64,000 nt of DNA, taken from the NCBI RefSeq assembly GCF_003544815.1, contig NZ_CP032100.1:930001-994000 (forward strand), given 5' to 3'. This stretch comes from Arcobacter suis CECT 7833. Its GTDB lineage: Bacteria; Campylobacterota; Campylobacteria; Campylobacterales; Arcobacteraceae. Shown here piece after piece: positions 28,069 through 38,494 of this stretch. The position numbers and the translations under genes were made by a program. The stretch's first letter is position 1; the number at the start of each line of letters is the position of its first letter. Under the pieces are notes generated by a model. The model did no database searches and was not told the DNA's origin. It saw only the letters and a program-made list of their open reading frames with translations.

Positions 28069-29091
28069 TCATACAACTTCTTTTTTTATAAATGGACTCA
28101 AAGTTGTTGTGATTTCATAAGTTATTGTATCGTGCTCTTTTGCTAAAACTTCAACATCATCAAAGATACAAACTTCTTCATCTTTTGTATTTAAAGATAA
28201 ATTATCCATAGAAACACGACCTAAAACTTTATAACCTTTTGGTGTTGTGTAAGAGTTTCTTTCATTTAATCTTAAAAAACCATCTCCATAACCTAAATCA
28301 TAAGTAGAAACAGTCATATCTTTGTCTGCTGTGAATGTTCCTCCATAACCAACACTTTGTCCTTTTTTTATCTCTCTTGTTGCTAATCTATTAGCCCAAA
28401 GTGACATAACAGGTTTTAATTTTGGAAATTTAAAAATTCCTGCATTATCTAAATATCCATAAGTTGCAATTCCAACTCTTGCAAAATCTTCATCGAAATT
28501 TGATGTTCTAAAAAGTGCTGCTGAATTACAAGAATGGAAGGCTGGAATAGGTAATAAAAGTTTTTCACATATCTTTTTCACATCCTCTTTTACCCTAGTA
28601 AAAACAGACTTTTGCCAGTAGAAATCGGTACTTAATTCATCTGCACTTCTATGGTGTGTGAAAACCCCAGTAATTCGGATATTTTTTTTAGAAAGCCCTA
28701 AAAAAGCCTCTTCTAGCTCATCTGGCATTACTCCATTTCGATGCATACCCGTATCTACCTTAATATGAACTTTTATATTTTCAGGTAAGTTTTTTATAGC
28801 ATCTAAGCTGTTTACAGCTATGTGAAAAGCATGTGAATAAGTGTGAATATCTTTTTGTGCAAGTATCACAATATCATCAAATAATTTTTCTATGATAAGA
28901 GCTTCATCAAGACTTTTTACTACTGCTTTTTTGATTCCAAATTCTTTTGCCATTGTTGCAATTTCAAAAAGTCCATGACCATAAGCGTTATCTTTTAATA
29001 CAACAGCGACCTTTTCAACTGAACCTGTTTGTTCTGAAATAACTCTAAAATTGTGAAATAGATTTTCTTTATTTAATAAGATTTTTGCCAA
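28069..29091 (-). CDS. alr: alanine racemase
   Basis: 340 aa. The TTG start at 29091 is preceded by AAAGGATTAATC inside the end of uvrC. The pyridoxal-phosphate lysine is Lys33 ([17 protein letters not shown]). [24 protein letters not shown]... supplies the second catalytic tyrosine, and [17 protein letters not shown] lies near the C-terminus. It makes D-alanine for peptidoglycan. It follows uvrC directly and is probably cotranscribed with it. Confidence 0.93.
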   Translation of the reverse strand: MAKILLNKENLFHNFRVISEQTGSVEKVAVVLKDNAYGHGLFEIATMAKEFGIKKAVVKSLDEALIIEKLFDDIVILAQKDIHTYSHAFHIAVNSLDAIKNLPENIKVHIKVDTGMHRNGVMPDELEEAFLGLSKKNIRITGVFTHHRSADELSTDFYWQKSVFTRVKEDVKKICEKLLLPIPAFHSCNSAALFRTSNFDEDFARVGIATYGYLDNAGIFKFPKLKPVMSLWANRLATREIKKGQSVGYGGTFTADKDMTVSTYDLGYGDGFLRLNERNSYTTPKGYKVLGRVSMDNLSLNTKDEEVCIFDDVEVLAKEHDTITYEITTTLSPFIKKEVV

Positions 29092-29093
29092 GA

Positions 29094-30944
29094 TTAATCC
29101 TTTGGGGTAATAAAATAATTTGATATGATAATTGCATCTTTTTCATTTAAAACATTTTTTAATTCTTCAACAGATGCATTTTTGATTTTTTCAAACTCAC
29201 CAAAATATAAAAGAAGCTTTTTGATTTTTGCTTCTCCTATTCCTTTTATTTGCAGTAACGATATTTGTTTATCTTCTGCTCTTTTTTGTTTTTTATGAAA
29301 ATTGATTACAAATCTATGGGCTTCATCACGCTGTCTTTGCACAAATTGAAGTCTTTTATCACTTGTTGATAATTTTAGATTTTTAAATTCACCACTTTTT
29401 GTTTTGTAGTGAATTATATCTTTTGCTGCACCTTTTGCTCTGTGGGCTTTTGCATCAACTTTCTCTTTTGCAACTGCAATTATATCAAGATTTACTCCAA
29501 CTGATAACACAATATCATAGGCTAATTTCAAAAGTGTCTCTCCACCATCAATTATCCATAAATCAGGAGCTGGATTTTTTTCAAAACTTTCAACTCTTCT
29601 TATTAACATCTCTCTCATTTGAGAATATTCATCTTTTGATTCAAGGTTATAGTGTCTAAAAGCTTTTTTATCAAATGAGTTTAACTCTTCATTCCATACA
29701 ATCATAGCTCCAACGGTTGCTTGTCCCATCATATGAGAGTTATCGAAGCTTTCGATTCTAAAGGGAAGAGTTTGAAGTGTAAATAAATCTTTTAATTCTT
29801 CATAAATATTTGTTTGATTTTTACTTGAATCAATTCGTAAAAGTTCATCACAATTACTTAAAGCAATTTGAACAATATCTTTTTTCTTATCTTTTTTAGG
29901 ATTTATAATTTTGATTTTTTTATTAAATCTTACTTGTAAAAACTCTTCAAGTTCAGCTGTATCTTCAAGTTCAATTCCTACTAAAATCTCTTTTGGTAAA
30001 AGTGGAATTTCATTGTCATAGTAGTTGATAATTGCTCTTTTATAAGCTTCTTCGAAATCAAATTCAAACTCTTCATCAAAATTATCAACCTTTAAAAAAT
30101 CATGGCTTGAAGAGGCTATTTTCCCATCTCTTATAAACATTCGCACAACTACTGCTTTTTTATTTGAGGCTGTGATTGTAAAAATATCTATATCTTCATT
30201 TGTTGTTAAATCTATTCCTGATTTTATTTGAGATTTTTCGATTGTTTTTATTCTATCTCTTATCATCATGGCATCTTCAAATCTAAAATCGTTTGAGTAT
30301 TGAAGCATTCTTTCATTTAGTTTTGAGATTAGTTTTGTTTTATTGTAGATGTATTCTAGGGCATTTTCTACTATTTTTGTGTATTCTTCTTTTGAAATTT
30401 TATTTTCACATGGGGCAAAACATTTTTTTATTTGATGGAACAAACAAGCAGTTTTACCTTTAACACAAGATTTTTTTTGCACCAACGGAACTATTTCATA
30501 AATAGAATCAAGCATATCTTTTGCACCACTTGAATATGGTCCAAAGTATTTGATATTTTTGCCCTTATGGATTTTTCTTGTGATTTCAAGTCTTGGGAAA
30601 TCTTCTCCATAATCAATTACAATATATGGATAGGTTTTATCATCACGAAGTAAAATATTGTATTTTGGTTTTAATTGTTTGATTAAAGAGTTTTCCAAAA
30701 TCAAAGCATCATGTTCATTTGGAACAACTATCCATTCGCAAGACTCAACTTCACTAATCATTTTGTAAATTCGTGGTCCTAACTTATCAGCAGGTAATAG
30801 TTTTGGAGTAAATTTAAAATATGATTTAACTCTATTTTTTAGAACTTTTGCTTTTCCAATATAGAGTAAATGACCGTTTTTATCGAAATATTGATAAACA
30901 CCAGCATCAAAGGGAAGTTGTTTGAGTTTGTCTTGTAGATTCAT
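29094..30944 (-). CDS. uvrC: UvrABC excinuclease subunit C
   Basis: 616 aa. The N-terminal GIY-YIG nuclease domain ([20 protein letters not shown]) is followed by Cys-rich [13 protein letters not shown], the UVR domain that binds UvrB (about 200-235), the RNase H-like nuclease domain ([31 protein letters not shown]), and a C-terminal helix-hairpin-helix ([19 protein letters not shown]). It makes both incisions in nucleotide-excision repair. ATG 30944 is the start. Confidence 0.97.
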   Translation of the reverse strand: MNLQDKLKQLPFDAGVYQYFDKNGHLLYIGKAKVLKNRVKSYFKFTPKLLPADKLGPRIYKMISEVESCEWIVVPNEHDALILENSLIKQLKPKYNILLRDDKTYPYIVIDYGEDFPRLEITRKIHKGKNIKYFGPYSSGAKDMLDSIYEIVPLVQKKSCVKGKTACLFHQIKKCFAPCENKISKEEYTKIVENALEYIYNKTKLISKLNERMLQYSNDFRFEDAMMIRDRIKTIEKSQIKSGIDLTTNEDIDIFTITASNKKAVVVRMFIRDGKIASSSHDFLKVDNFDEEFEFDFEEAYKRAIINYYDNEIPLLPKEILVGIELEDTAELEEFLQVRFNKKIKIINPKKDKKKDIVQIALSNCDELLRIDSSKNQTNIYEELKDLFTLQTLPFRIESFDNSHMMGQATVGAMIVWNEELNSFDKKAFRHYNLESKDEYSQMREMLIRRVESFEKNPAPDLWIIDGGETLLKLAYDIVLSVGVNLDIIAVAKEKVDAKAHRAKGAAKDIIHYKTKSGEFKNLKLSTSDKRLQFVQRQRDEAHRFVINFHKKQKRAEDKQISLLQIKGIGEAKIKKLLLYFGEFEKIKNASVEELKNVLNEKDAIIISNYFITPKD

Positions 30945-31068
30945 CGTGAAATAATACCCGAAAGAGTTTAAAATATTTTAAAATTTATGCTGGTTAGAAT
31001 ATAAACAACAAAATCCCCTTATTTAGATGGAATAAGACTAGAATGAATCCCATATCGAAGGATTTAAA

Positions 31069-31707
31069 ATGAATGTGATAGAACTAAATAGGGATGAATA
31101 TTTAATCTCCGTGAAAAAAATCGAAGATTTCAAAAGTTTGTCATTTTCTAAAAATGCCTTAGAATGGTGGGATAATTACTACAGTTGGGAAAAATTTCCT
31201 CCTTTATGTCTTATAAATACTAAAAACAAACATGTTTGTTATTTGTTTTATAGCATTTCAAAAGATAATGAATATCTAACAATTCACAACCTCTTAACTC
31301 CAAATACGCACAGAAGTCATGGTTATGCCTATAAACTTCTGAAATATCTTTTTTCTCATCTTTCAGGACATAAAATAAGAAGATTTAAAATGAATTGTGT
31401 TAGTTCATCTTTGGATTTTTATAATAAATTAGGTTTGGAGTATTGGGGAATAAATGATTTATCTCAATATTATTGTGATTTTAAAATGCCAATAAAAGAT
31501 ATTAGTGAAATTCCTCAAATTGTAAAAGATTCAAAACTAAGTGAATTAAGTGATGAAAGAATTCTGCAAATTTTTGAAAAACTTAAAAATAATGGTACAG
31601 CTTTGGAAGAAAAAATGATTGATAAATTTGAAGATTCAAAGGAAAAATTAGAAGGTAAATATCATTTTGATTTACTTTGTAAACGATTTGATGAAATAAA
31701 AAAATAG
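31069..31707 (+). CDS. GNAT-family acetyltransferase-like protein
   Basis: 212 aa. The GNAT core is visible at NKHVCYLFYSISKDNEYLTI, then HNLLTPNTHRSHGYAYKLLK, where R-x-H-G-Y-A fits the acetyl-CoA pyrophosphate loop, and SLDFYNKLGLEYWG as the late GNAT strand/helix. A C-terminal helical, charged tail (about 150-212) is not part of the fold. Substrate unknown. It stands alone between uvrC and a 339-bp AT-rich gap (31708-32046) in which I see no gene, only a likely promoter near its right end. Confidence 0.65.
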   Translation: MNVIELNRDEYLISVKKIEDFKSLSFSKNALEWWDNYYSWEKFPPLCLINTKNKHVCYLFYSISKDNEYLTIHNLLTPNTHRSHGYAYKLLKYLFSHLSGHKIRRFKMNCVSSSLDFYNKLGLEYWGINDLSQYYCDFKMPIKDISEIPQIVKDSKLSELSDERILQIFEKLKNNGTALEEKMIDKFEDSKEKLEGKYHFDLLCKRFDEIKK

Positions 31708-32015
31708 TACAAGAATTATACAGTTATCTAAAAATTATTTTATTTTTTATCTGTTTTTCTTGATTTTCTAATTTCTCGATTTTCTATTAAATTTTCTAAT
31801 TTCTTTTGACTTAAATTATTTAATGAATAATTATGAAATAATATATCAATAATATTAATATACCCTATAAAATAGATATTTTATGAGTTATTAATAAAAT
31901 AACAAATACAATATAACATTTTAATAATAAGATTATTCTTCTTGTATTTATTTGATTTTTTTATGACTTAAATAATAAAAATATATGCTTATAAGTAGTA
32001 ATTAAATTATTTTTG

Positions 32016-32040
32016 TATAAAATTTTACTAGCGTGGGAGG
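32016..32040 (+). promoter_or_regulatory. extended -10 and strong ribosome site of the REC-PAS gene
   Basis: TTGTATAAAAT (32013-32023) resembles an extended -10. GTGGGAGG (32033-32040) precedes ATG 32047 with normal spacing. No clear -35 is seen. Confidence 0.4.
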
Positions 32041-32046
32041 TGTATC

Positions 32047-33138
32047 ATGTCTCAATTACTAAAATGTAGCTTTGACAAAGCTTATCTTGAAAAAGCAAAA
32101 ATTTTGTATATCGAAAGCGAAGATGTAGCAAGAAATGAAGCTACAGAGATTTTTGCAGTTTTTTTTAAAAAAGTTTTAATTGCAAGGGATTGCAAAGAAG
32201 GACTTGATGTTTTTATAGAAAATAGATCAGAAATTGATATTGTTTTACTTGATATAAATATGCCCAATTCAAGAGGACTTGAATTATTAGATGAAATTAG
32301 AAAAATTGATTGGAATATTCCAGTTTTAATACTCGCTGTATTTAATGAAGTTGATATTTTATTAAAATCAATAAAATATAACATTACAAACTATATTGTA
32401 AAACCTATGCAACTTAATACTACACTAAAAATCATTTCACAATTAATGGAAGTTAAGGAACAAAAAAAAGAATTAGCTAGAAAAGATAATGAATTAAAAC
32501 AATTTATATCAATTTTAGATTCTTCTAATATTATTTGCGAAATGGATTTAGAATTTAATATCATATCTGCAAATGATGCTTTTTTAATAAATTCAGGTTA
32601 TGAATTAAATGAAGTAATTGGCAAAAAGATTAGCGATAAAACTATCTTATGTAATCACGAAATGCAAGAGTTAAAAATCAAAGATAGTTTATTACGAGGT
32701 AAAACTTGGATAGGACTTAGTAAAAGGGTTTCAAAAGAAGGAACTTATTATTACACTCATTCAACAATACTACCAATTTTTCATAATGATGGAAAAATAA
32801 AAAAATTTATAGAATTTGCAACACTAATTTCTAAATATGAAAATGAAATATTAGCACTAAAAAAACATATTTTATTACTCAAAACAGAGAGTTTTAAAGC
32901 CCATAAAGAGCTAAAAAAAGAGAATCAACTTTATTTAGAATTATCTGATACTTTACAAAAAGAAAAAGAAAAATCTAAATCATTGAGAAGAGAAATTGAT
33001 GATGGAGTTGTTAATAGACAAAAGATTCAATTAGAATTATATGAATTGAAAAAAGAAAACAGCAGATTATTAGAAAAATTAGCTATTCAAGAAAAAAGAA
33101 TTGATGAATTTCAATCAGCTGTATTTAGTGGTCAATAG
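32047..33138 (+). CDS. receiver-PAS-coiled-coil protein with degenerate receiver
   Basis: 363 aa. An N-terminal receiver (about 10-130) keeps the phosphorylation aspartate (VLLDINMPN) and Lys (NYIVKPMQL). However, the acidic pair is altered (YIESED), and the conserved Thr is Ala (PVLILAVFNE). A PAS domain (IICEMDLEFNIISANDAFLI) follows, then a long coiled coil (about 265-360). No DNA-binding or enzymatic output is present. It is paralogous to the gene at 57435-58682, whose receiver is intact. Its 3' end overlaps the convergent kinase gene by 7 bp. Confidence 0.75.
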   Translation: MSQLLKCSFDKAYLEKAKILYIESEDVARNEATEIFAVFFKKVLIARDCKEGLDVFIENRSEIDIVLLDINMPNSRGLELLDEIRKIDWNIPVLILAVFNEVDILLKSIKYNITNYIVKPMQLNTTLKIISQLMEVKEQKKELARKDNELKQFISILDSSNIICEMDLEFNIISANDAFLINSGYELNEVIGKKISDKTILCNHEMQELKIKDSLLRGKTWIGLSKRVSKEGTYYYTHSTILPIFHNDGKIKKFIEFATLISKYENEILALKKHILLLKTESFKAHKELKKENQLYLELSDTLQKEKEKSKSLRREIDDGVVNRQKIQLELYELKKENSRLLEKLAIQEKRIDEFQSAVFSGQ

Positions 33139-33875
33139 CATTTAAACCATAAATCACAAAGATTTTTATATATGATCTTAAAGTGGTTTAGTTTTTTTCT
33201 ATGATATTTTTTATAATTCTTAAAATATGTATTTAACAAGATTTTTTCTTCATTTTTATTCAAAGAAAACTCTATACAAACACAAGCTAAATCAAAAAAT
33301 CTATCATTTAATCCAGCATATTCCCAATCAATTATTTTAATAGAATTATTTCTAAAAATAATGTTTTTAGGATTTAAATCATGGTGTGTAAGTACCAACT
33401 CTTTTTTAAATTTTTTTAGCAAAAATAGGCTTTTAAAAGCGTCTTTTATAAGTTTTTTACTTTTTATATCATCTAAATTTTTATTATAGTTTTGTAAATC
33501 TTTTTTAATATCATAAGTTTTTGTTTTTACTTTGATGTTATGAAACTTTTTTATTTTTGAAACTAATTTTATTAGTTCAGAACTTGAAAGTTTAGTTTTA
33601 TGAATACCATTTTTATATTCATAAATCATAAACTTTTCATTTAAAAAAATAGGTTTTAATGCTATATTTTTTGTATGTGCTTTTTTTTGGATTTGATATT
33701 CAAATTTACGGCTTATATTTACGCTTTCATTTGATTTGAAAACTCTTATTACATAAGAATTTTCAGTTGTTGACAGAAGATAACTAATATTATTAAAACC
33801 TTGATTTTTCAGCATTTCAAGGCTTAATAACTCTTCTTTAAAAATATTATATTTTTTTAATTCTTCAATAGTCAA
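33132..33875 (-). CDS. choline kinase/aminoglycoside phosphotransferase-family small-molecule kinase
   Basis: 247 aa. The kinase catalytic loop is LTHHDLNPKNIIFRN (H-x-D-x4-N), and the metal loop is IKIIDWEYAGLNDRFFDLA. This family includes choline, ethanolamine and thiamine kinases and aminoglycoside phosphotransferases. It overlaps the PnuC-like transporter gene by 11 bp in the same orientation, so its substrate is probably what that transporter imports (thiamine or a nicotinamide-type compound; inference). A specific choice cannot be made here. Confidence 0.7.
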   Translation of the reverse strand: MTIEELKKYNIFKEELLSLEMLKNQGFNNISYLLSTTENSYVIRVFKSNESVNISRKFEYQIQKKAHTKNIALKPIFLNEKFMIYEYKNGIHKTKLSSSELIKLVSKIKKFHNIKVKTKTYDIKKDLQNYNKNLDDIKSKKLIKDAFKSLFLLKKFKKELVLTHHDLNPKNIIFRNNSIKIIDWEYAGLNDRFFDLACVCIEFSLNKNEEKILLNTYFKNYKKYHRKKLNHFKIIYKNLCDLWFKCY

Positions 33876-34437
33876 AACTTAAGTACTCTTTTTTCCATTG
33901 TCTATAAGCGATATAAGCAAGAATTGTATAAATTACAAATAATATAGCAGTTAAATAAAAGCCTTTATTTATATAAATATAAATAGAAACAGTATCAATC
34001 ACAATCCAATAAAGCCAATTTTCTAATACTTTTTTTGTAAGCATATAAGTAGCAAATACTGCAAATACAGTAGTAAATGTATCTAAATATGCAAAATCAG
34101 CACTTGTATAATTTGACATAAAAAAACCTAAAATTAAAGAAGTTATAATTAAACTCCCAATAATTTTTAAATTTTTTATTAAACCATAAGAGTTTATATC
34201 TAAATTTTCAAGGTGATTTATTCCATCTCCATATTTCCAAGAATACCAACCATAAACAGCCATTATTAAATAAAAGATATTTAACGCACTATCCATTAAA
34301 AGTGAAGCATCAAAAAATAAAATACTATAAATTAGTGTACTAATAAAAGCAGCAACCCAACACCAAAGATTTTGTTTGATTGCTAAAATAAGATATGTAA
34401 CTGATAAAAAAACTGCCACCATTTCCCAAGAAGTCAT
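33865..34437 (-). CDS. PnuC-family vitamin transporter
   Basis: 190 aa from ATG 34437, with seven or so membrane segments. SVTYLILAIKQNLWCWVAAF and LENWLYWIVIDTVSIYIYIN are the PnuC hallmarks (WxW and NWLYWIxxDxxxxxIY). Members import nicotinamide riboside (PnuC), thiamine (PnuT) or riboflavin (PnuX) by facilitated diffusion coupled to phosphorylation inside the cell. The frame runs about 15 codons further upstream with family-like residues but no ATG. It lies 52 nt after the glutathione peroxidase gene. Confidence 0.8.
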   Translation of the reverse strand: MTSWEMVAVFLSVTYLILAIKQNLWCWVAAFISTLIYSILFFDASLLMDSALNIFYLIMAVYGWYSWKYGDGINHLENLDINSYGLIKNLKIIGSLIITSLILGFFMSNYTSADFAYLDTFTTVFAVFATYMLTKKVLENWLYWIVIDTVSIYIYINKGFYLTAILFVIYTILAYIAYRQWKKEYLSFDY

Positions 34438-34489
34438 ATAAGAAATAGCTTCTTGAATGTTGTTTAAAAAAGTTTCTATCTTAAAATCC

Positions 34490-35035
34490 TTATTTTAAAA
34501 GTTTTATAATATCTTTTTCTATTGATTCAGGAGTTGTTGTAGATGCAAATCTATCTATAACATTTCCTTCTTTATCAACCAAAAACTTTGTAAAGTTCCA
34601 TTTGATATTTTCAGTTCCTAAAATACCTTTTTGACTTGATTTTAAAAATTTATAAATTGGAGCTTCATTTTCTCCATTTACATCAACTTTTGCAAACATA
34701 TCAAATTTTACATCATAAGTTAAAGAACAAAATTCTTTGATTTTTTCATTTGATTCAGGCTCTTGATTTGCAAATTGATTCGAAGGAAACCCTAAAATCA
34801 TAAAATCTTCATTTTTGTATTTCTCAAAAAGTTTTTCCAAACCTTCATATTGGCTTGTAAAACCACATTTACTTGCAACATTTACGATTAAAAGAACTTT
34901 CCCTTTATATTTTGACATTGATATTTCTTGCCCATCTATTGTTTTTACATTAAAGTCGTAAATACTCATTTGATTTTCCTTTGCGTTTATAAAACTAAAA
35001 ATTACTAAAACAGAAAGTATCATTTTATTAAACAT
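34490..35035 (-). CDS. glutathione peroxidase (cysteine type), exported
   Basis: 181 aa with an N-terminal signal-like stretch (MILSVLVIFSFINA). The catalytic Cys57 sits in VNVASKCGFTSQYEGLEKL, with Gln in GFPSNQFANQEPESNEKI and Trp in NIKWNFTKFLVD completing the catalytic set. It probably reduces peroxides, in many bacteria using thioredoxin rather than glutathione. Periplasmic location is inferred from the signal. Confidence 0.85.
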   Translation of the reverse strand: MFNKMILSVLVIFSFINAKENQMSIYDFNVKTIDGQEISMSKYKGKVLLIVNVASKCGFTSQYEGLEKLFEKYKNEDFMILGFPSNQFANQEPESNEKIKEFCSLTYDVKFDMFAKVDVNGENEAPIYKFLKSSQKGILGTENIKWNFTKFLVDKEGNVIDRFASTTTPESIEKDIIKLLK

Positions 35036-35174
35036 ATTATTCCTTGTCTCTTTTAAATAAGAGTAATTCTATCTTATTATTCTTTAGAATTTACAGTTTA
35101 ACGAAATGATATTAGATTAATACTATTTATTTGTTATAATTATACAAATAGTTAAAAAATAATCAGGAGTAGAA

Positions 35175-37088
35175 GTGCTACAAAATCTAAAAACAAAGTC
35201 AAAACTGTCATTACTTTCTTTAGTTGCATTAATTGGAATATTAATATTAGGAATATTAGGAACTTTTAAGTTAAAAGAAGTAAATAGTGGTTTAGTAAGA
35301 GTTTATAATGATAGAGTTGTTCCACTAGAGCAATTAAAAATTATTGCAGATGAATATGCTGTAAATATTGTTGATACAACTCATCAAACAAGAAATGGAA
35401 ATTTTCAGTTTGATAAATGTATTTCAAATATAGATAACGCTCAAAATAAAATAAAGACTAATTGGAATAAATATTTATCAACATCTTTAACAAAAGAAGA
35501 AGATGTTTTATCAAAAGAAGTTAGTCAACTTATGAAAGTTGGTGATGCTGTTGTTGATAAAATCAAACAAAGTTGTGTAAATAAAGATTTAGAATCAATT
35601 ACAAAAATAACAATTAATGAACTTTATCCAAAAATTGATCCAATTGGTGAAAAAATCTCAGCTTTAATTTCTTTACAATTAGAAGTAGCAAAAAAAGAAA
35701 CTTTAATAGCCGAAGATATTTATAATACAAGTAGAAGCATAATAATATTTACTATATTTATTTCTTTTTTGATTATATTTATTTTATCGTATATGATTAT
35801 TTCGGATATTACTGGAAAATTAAATAGTTTAAAAACAGAATTATTAAACTTTTTTTCTTTTTTAAATAGGGAAACAACAAGTGTAACTCTTTTGGACATT
35901 AACTCAAAAGATGAATTTGGAGAAATGGCAAATGTAGTTAATGAAAATATTGTAAAAACTCAAAAATTAATAGAAGATGATAATTTATTGATTGAAGATG
36001 CAAAAGTAGTAATGACAAGAGTAAATAATGGATGGTATGGACAATTTATAGAAAAGTCAACTTCAAATGCTTCTTTAGAAGAGTTTAAAAATAATGTAAA
36101 TGAAATGATAAAAAATACAAGAACTAGATTTATTCACGTAAATGATGTTTTGGATTCTTATTCAAGAAATGATTTTAGAGCAGTTTTAAAAATGGAAAAA
36201 AATGATGAAAAAGGTGGAGTTTTTGAAAACCTAGTAAATGGTTTAAATACTCTACAACAAACATTAACTAGCATATTAGTTGAGAATAAATCAAATGGAT
36301 TAACATTAGATGAAAGCTCAAATATATTACTTGCAAATGTAGATAAGTTAAATATCAGTTCAAATGAAGCAGCTGCATCTTTGGAAGAAACAGCAGCCGC
36401 ATTAGAAGAGATAACATCAAATATCAGAAACAATACTCAAAATATCCAAAAAATGGCAAGTTACTCAAATAGTGTAACAGCATCGGCAAATGATGGAGAA
36501 AAACTGGCAAACCAAACAACAATTGCAATGGATGAAATAAATGTACAAGTTAATCTAATAACAGATGCAATAAGTATTATTGATCAAATAGCATTTCAAA
36601 CAAATATTCTTTCTTTAAACGCAGCCGTAGAAGCAGCAACAGCAGGAGAAGCAGGAAAAGGATTTGCAGTTGTTGCAGCAGAAGTGCGAAACCTAGCTTC
36701 AAGAAGTGCAGAAGCAGCTAAAGAGATAAAATCAATAGTTGAAAATGCTACAAAAAAAGCGAATGATGGAAAAGATATAGCAAATCACATGATAGAAGGA
36801 TATAAAGAATTAAATCAAAATATTGTTAATACAATAAATCTAATTCAAGATATTGAAATGTCAAGTAAAGAACAATTAACTGGAATTGAACAAATAAATA
36901 TGGCTGTAACACAATTGGATCAACAAACACAACAAAATGCAAATGTTGCAGCACAAACACATGATGTTGCAGTTTTGACAGATGAAATTGCAAAATTAAT
37001 AGTAAATGATGCAAATTCTAAAGAATTTGTTGGTAAAGATGAAGTAAAAGCAAAAAACATTAATCTGGATAAAAGTAACAAAAATTGA
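35175..37088 (+). CDS. methyl-accepting chemotaxis protein
   Basis: 637 aa, GTG start behind CAGGAG. Membrane segment 1 ([18 protein letters not shown], about 12-30) and segment 2 ([20 protein letters not shown], about 190-210) flank a helical periplasmic sensor of the 4-helix-bundle type. A HAMP-like linker and a long signalling helical hairpin follow. The hairpin tip [20 protein letters not shown] is the CheA/CheW-binding signature. It is followed closely by a SapC-like gene. Confidence 0.9.
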   Translation: MLQNLKTKSKLSLLSLVALIGILILGILGTFKLKEVNSGLVRVYNDRVVPLEQLKIIADEYAVNIVDTTHQTRNGNFQFDKCISNIDNAQNKIKTNWNKYLSTSLTKEEDVLSKEVSQLMKVGDAVVDKIKQSCVNKDLESITKITINELYPKIDPIGEKISALISLQLEVAKKETLIAEDIYNTSRSIIIFTIFISFLIIFILSYMIISDITGKLNSLKTELLNFFSFLNRETTSVTLLDINSKDEFGEMANVVNENIVKTQKLIEDDNLLIEDAKVVMTRVNNGWYGQFIEKSTSNASLEEFKNNVNEMIKNTRTRFIHVNDVLDSYSRNDFRAVLKMEKNDEKGGVFENLVNGLNTLQQTLTSILVENKSNGLTLDESSNILLANVDKLNISSNEAAASLEETAAALEEITSNIRNNTQNIQKMASYSNSVTASANDGEKLANQTTIAMDEINVQVNLITDAISIIDQIAFQTNILSLNAAVEAATAGEAGKGFAVVAAEVRNLASRSAEAAKEIKSIVENATKKANDGKDIANHMIEGYKELNQNIVNTINLIQDIEMSSKEQLTGIEQINMAVTQLDQQTQQNANVAAQTHDVAVLTDEIAKLIVNDANSKEFVGKDEVKAKNINLDKSNKN

Positions 37089-37114
37089 TAATTCAAAAAT
37101 AAAAAGGGAACAAT

Positions 37115-37810
37115 GTGTACAAAAAATTAGAAGTATTAAACAAAATTCAACACAAAAACAAAGGTGTAGCCGAAGTTACTGATTTTTTATATTCAAAAAA
37201 TCTAATAAATGCACCAATTGCATTATCAGAGTTTTTTGAGGCTTGTAAAAATTATCCTATATTTTTTGCAAAAGATAAAGATAATAAATGGTTTTCAACG
37301 GCTCTTTTAGGATATAAAGAGGGTGAAAATTTATTTGTAGATAAAAAAGGAAAATGGAAAGAGTTACATTATATTCCAGCTTTTCTGAGAAGTTATCCTT
37401 TTATTCTTGTAAATCAAGAAAATAAAAAAGAGATGGTAGTTGCAATAGATGCTGAGTATTTAAATGAAAAAGAGTCTTCAAAAAAACTATTTGATGAAAA
37501 TGGAAACAATAGCGAGTTTTTAAATAAAGCAATAGGTTTTTTAAATCAATATTATGCAGATTCTCTTTCAACAAATGAGTTTATAAAACAGTTAGAAAGC
37601 TGGGAATTACTTGAAGAAAAAGTTGTAAATATTTTAAATAGTAAAAATGAAAAATTCACTTTAGGTGGCTTTTATGTTATAAATGAAGAAAAATTAAAAC
37701 ATTTAAGCAAAAAGAAAAAAGATGATATTTGTGCAAAAAATGCTTATTCTTTAATCACAGCTCATCTTATTTCACTTTCAAATATTCAAAAATTGGGAAG
37801 TATTAAATAA
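37115..37810 (+). CDS. SapC-family protein
   Basis: 231 aa, GTG start (the nearby ATG at 37113 meets a stop at once). NAPIALSEFFEACKNYPIFF, LHYIPAFLRSYPFILVNQEN and FTLGGFYVINEEKLKHLSKK follow the SapC pattern (PF07277). The family is named after S-layer-associated Campylobacter proteins, but its function is unclear. It has no signal peptide, so it is probably cytosolic. Only 27 nt separate it from the MCP gene. Confidence 0.75.
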   Translation: MYKKLEVLNKIQHKNKGVAEVTDFLYSKNLINAPIALSEFFEACKNYPIFFAKDKDNKWFSTALLGYKEGENLFVDKKGKWKELHYIPAFLRSYPFILVNQENKKEMVVAIDAEYLNEKESSKKLFDENGNNSEFLNKAIGFLNQYYADSLSTNEFIKQLESWELLEEKVVNILNSKNEKFTLGGFYVINEEKLKHLSKKKKDDICAKNAYSLITAHLISLSNIQKLGSIK

Positions 37811-37831
37811 AAAAATTTAAAAGTAAGTTGG

Positions 37832-38494
37832 CTATTTTATAAGTTTATAGCCAATTGCTCTTAGGTTTAAAATCATTCCGTTTTTTAGTTTTTTCTTTAG
37901 TTTATGAACAATTGTTCTCATGCTTACCGCTTCCATTTCTTTACTATCCCAAACATATTCGTGAATCATTTCATTTGTAACTGTGTTATTTATATTTTTT
38001 ACAAGTAGGCTTAAAAGTAGTTTTTCTTTACTAGTAAGTTCTATTTCATTATTTGATTTAAACAAAGTTTGCTCAAGTAAATTAAAAGAAAAGTCATACC
38101 CTAAATCTACTATAAAATAACTATTTTCATCTTTTTTTATATGGCTTAAATGATATTGGATTCGTAAAAACAACTCTTCAAAATCAAAAGGTTTTTTAAT
38201 ATAATCATTACAACCTAAAGTGTAAGATTTTTTGATATTTTCAATATCAATTTCAGCACTTATCATAATAATTGGAACAGTTAAATCATCTTTTCTAATA
38301 AACTCTAAAACCTTGTGTCCATCAAATCCCAAAACATTTAAATCCAAAATATATAAATCATATTTACTATTTAAAATCACATCAACAGCTTTGTAACCAT
38401 CACTAAAACTATCCACAAAAAAACCTCTATTTTGTAAAGAGAGTTTTATGATTTTATTTAAAGCAAAATCATCTTCAAGTAAAAATATTTTCAT
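37832..38494 (-). CDS. OmpR-family response regulator
   Basis: 220 aa. Receiver 1-118: LLEDDFALNKIIKLSLQNRG, phosphoacceptor in LYILDLNVLGFDGHK, Ser in PIIMISAE, Lys in YIKKPFDFEEL. The C-terminal winged helix includes EIELTSKEKLLLSLLVKN and AVSMRTIVHKLKKKLKNG, so it binds DNA. It overlaps the upstream REC-histidine-kinase gene by 4 bp (ATGA), so the two form a pair. Confidence 0.9.
   Translation of the reverse strand: MKIFLLEDDFALNKIIKLSLQNRGFFVDSFSDGYKAVDVILNSKYDLYILDLNVLGFDGHKVLEFIRKDDLTVPIIMISAEIDIENIKKSYTLGCNDYIKKPFDFEELFLRIQYHLSHIKKDENSYFIVDLGYDFSFNLLEQTLFKSNNEIELTSKEKLLLSLLVKNINNTVTNEMIHEYVWDSKEMEAVSMRTIVHKLKKKLKNGMILNLRAIGYKLIK

Noticed and set aside
34438-34489. TPP riboswitch upstream of the PnuC-like gene
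   Set aside because: Only 52 bp lie between glutathione peroxidase and the start codon, too short, and no CUGAGA-type core is seen.
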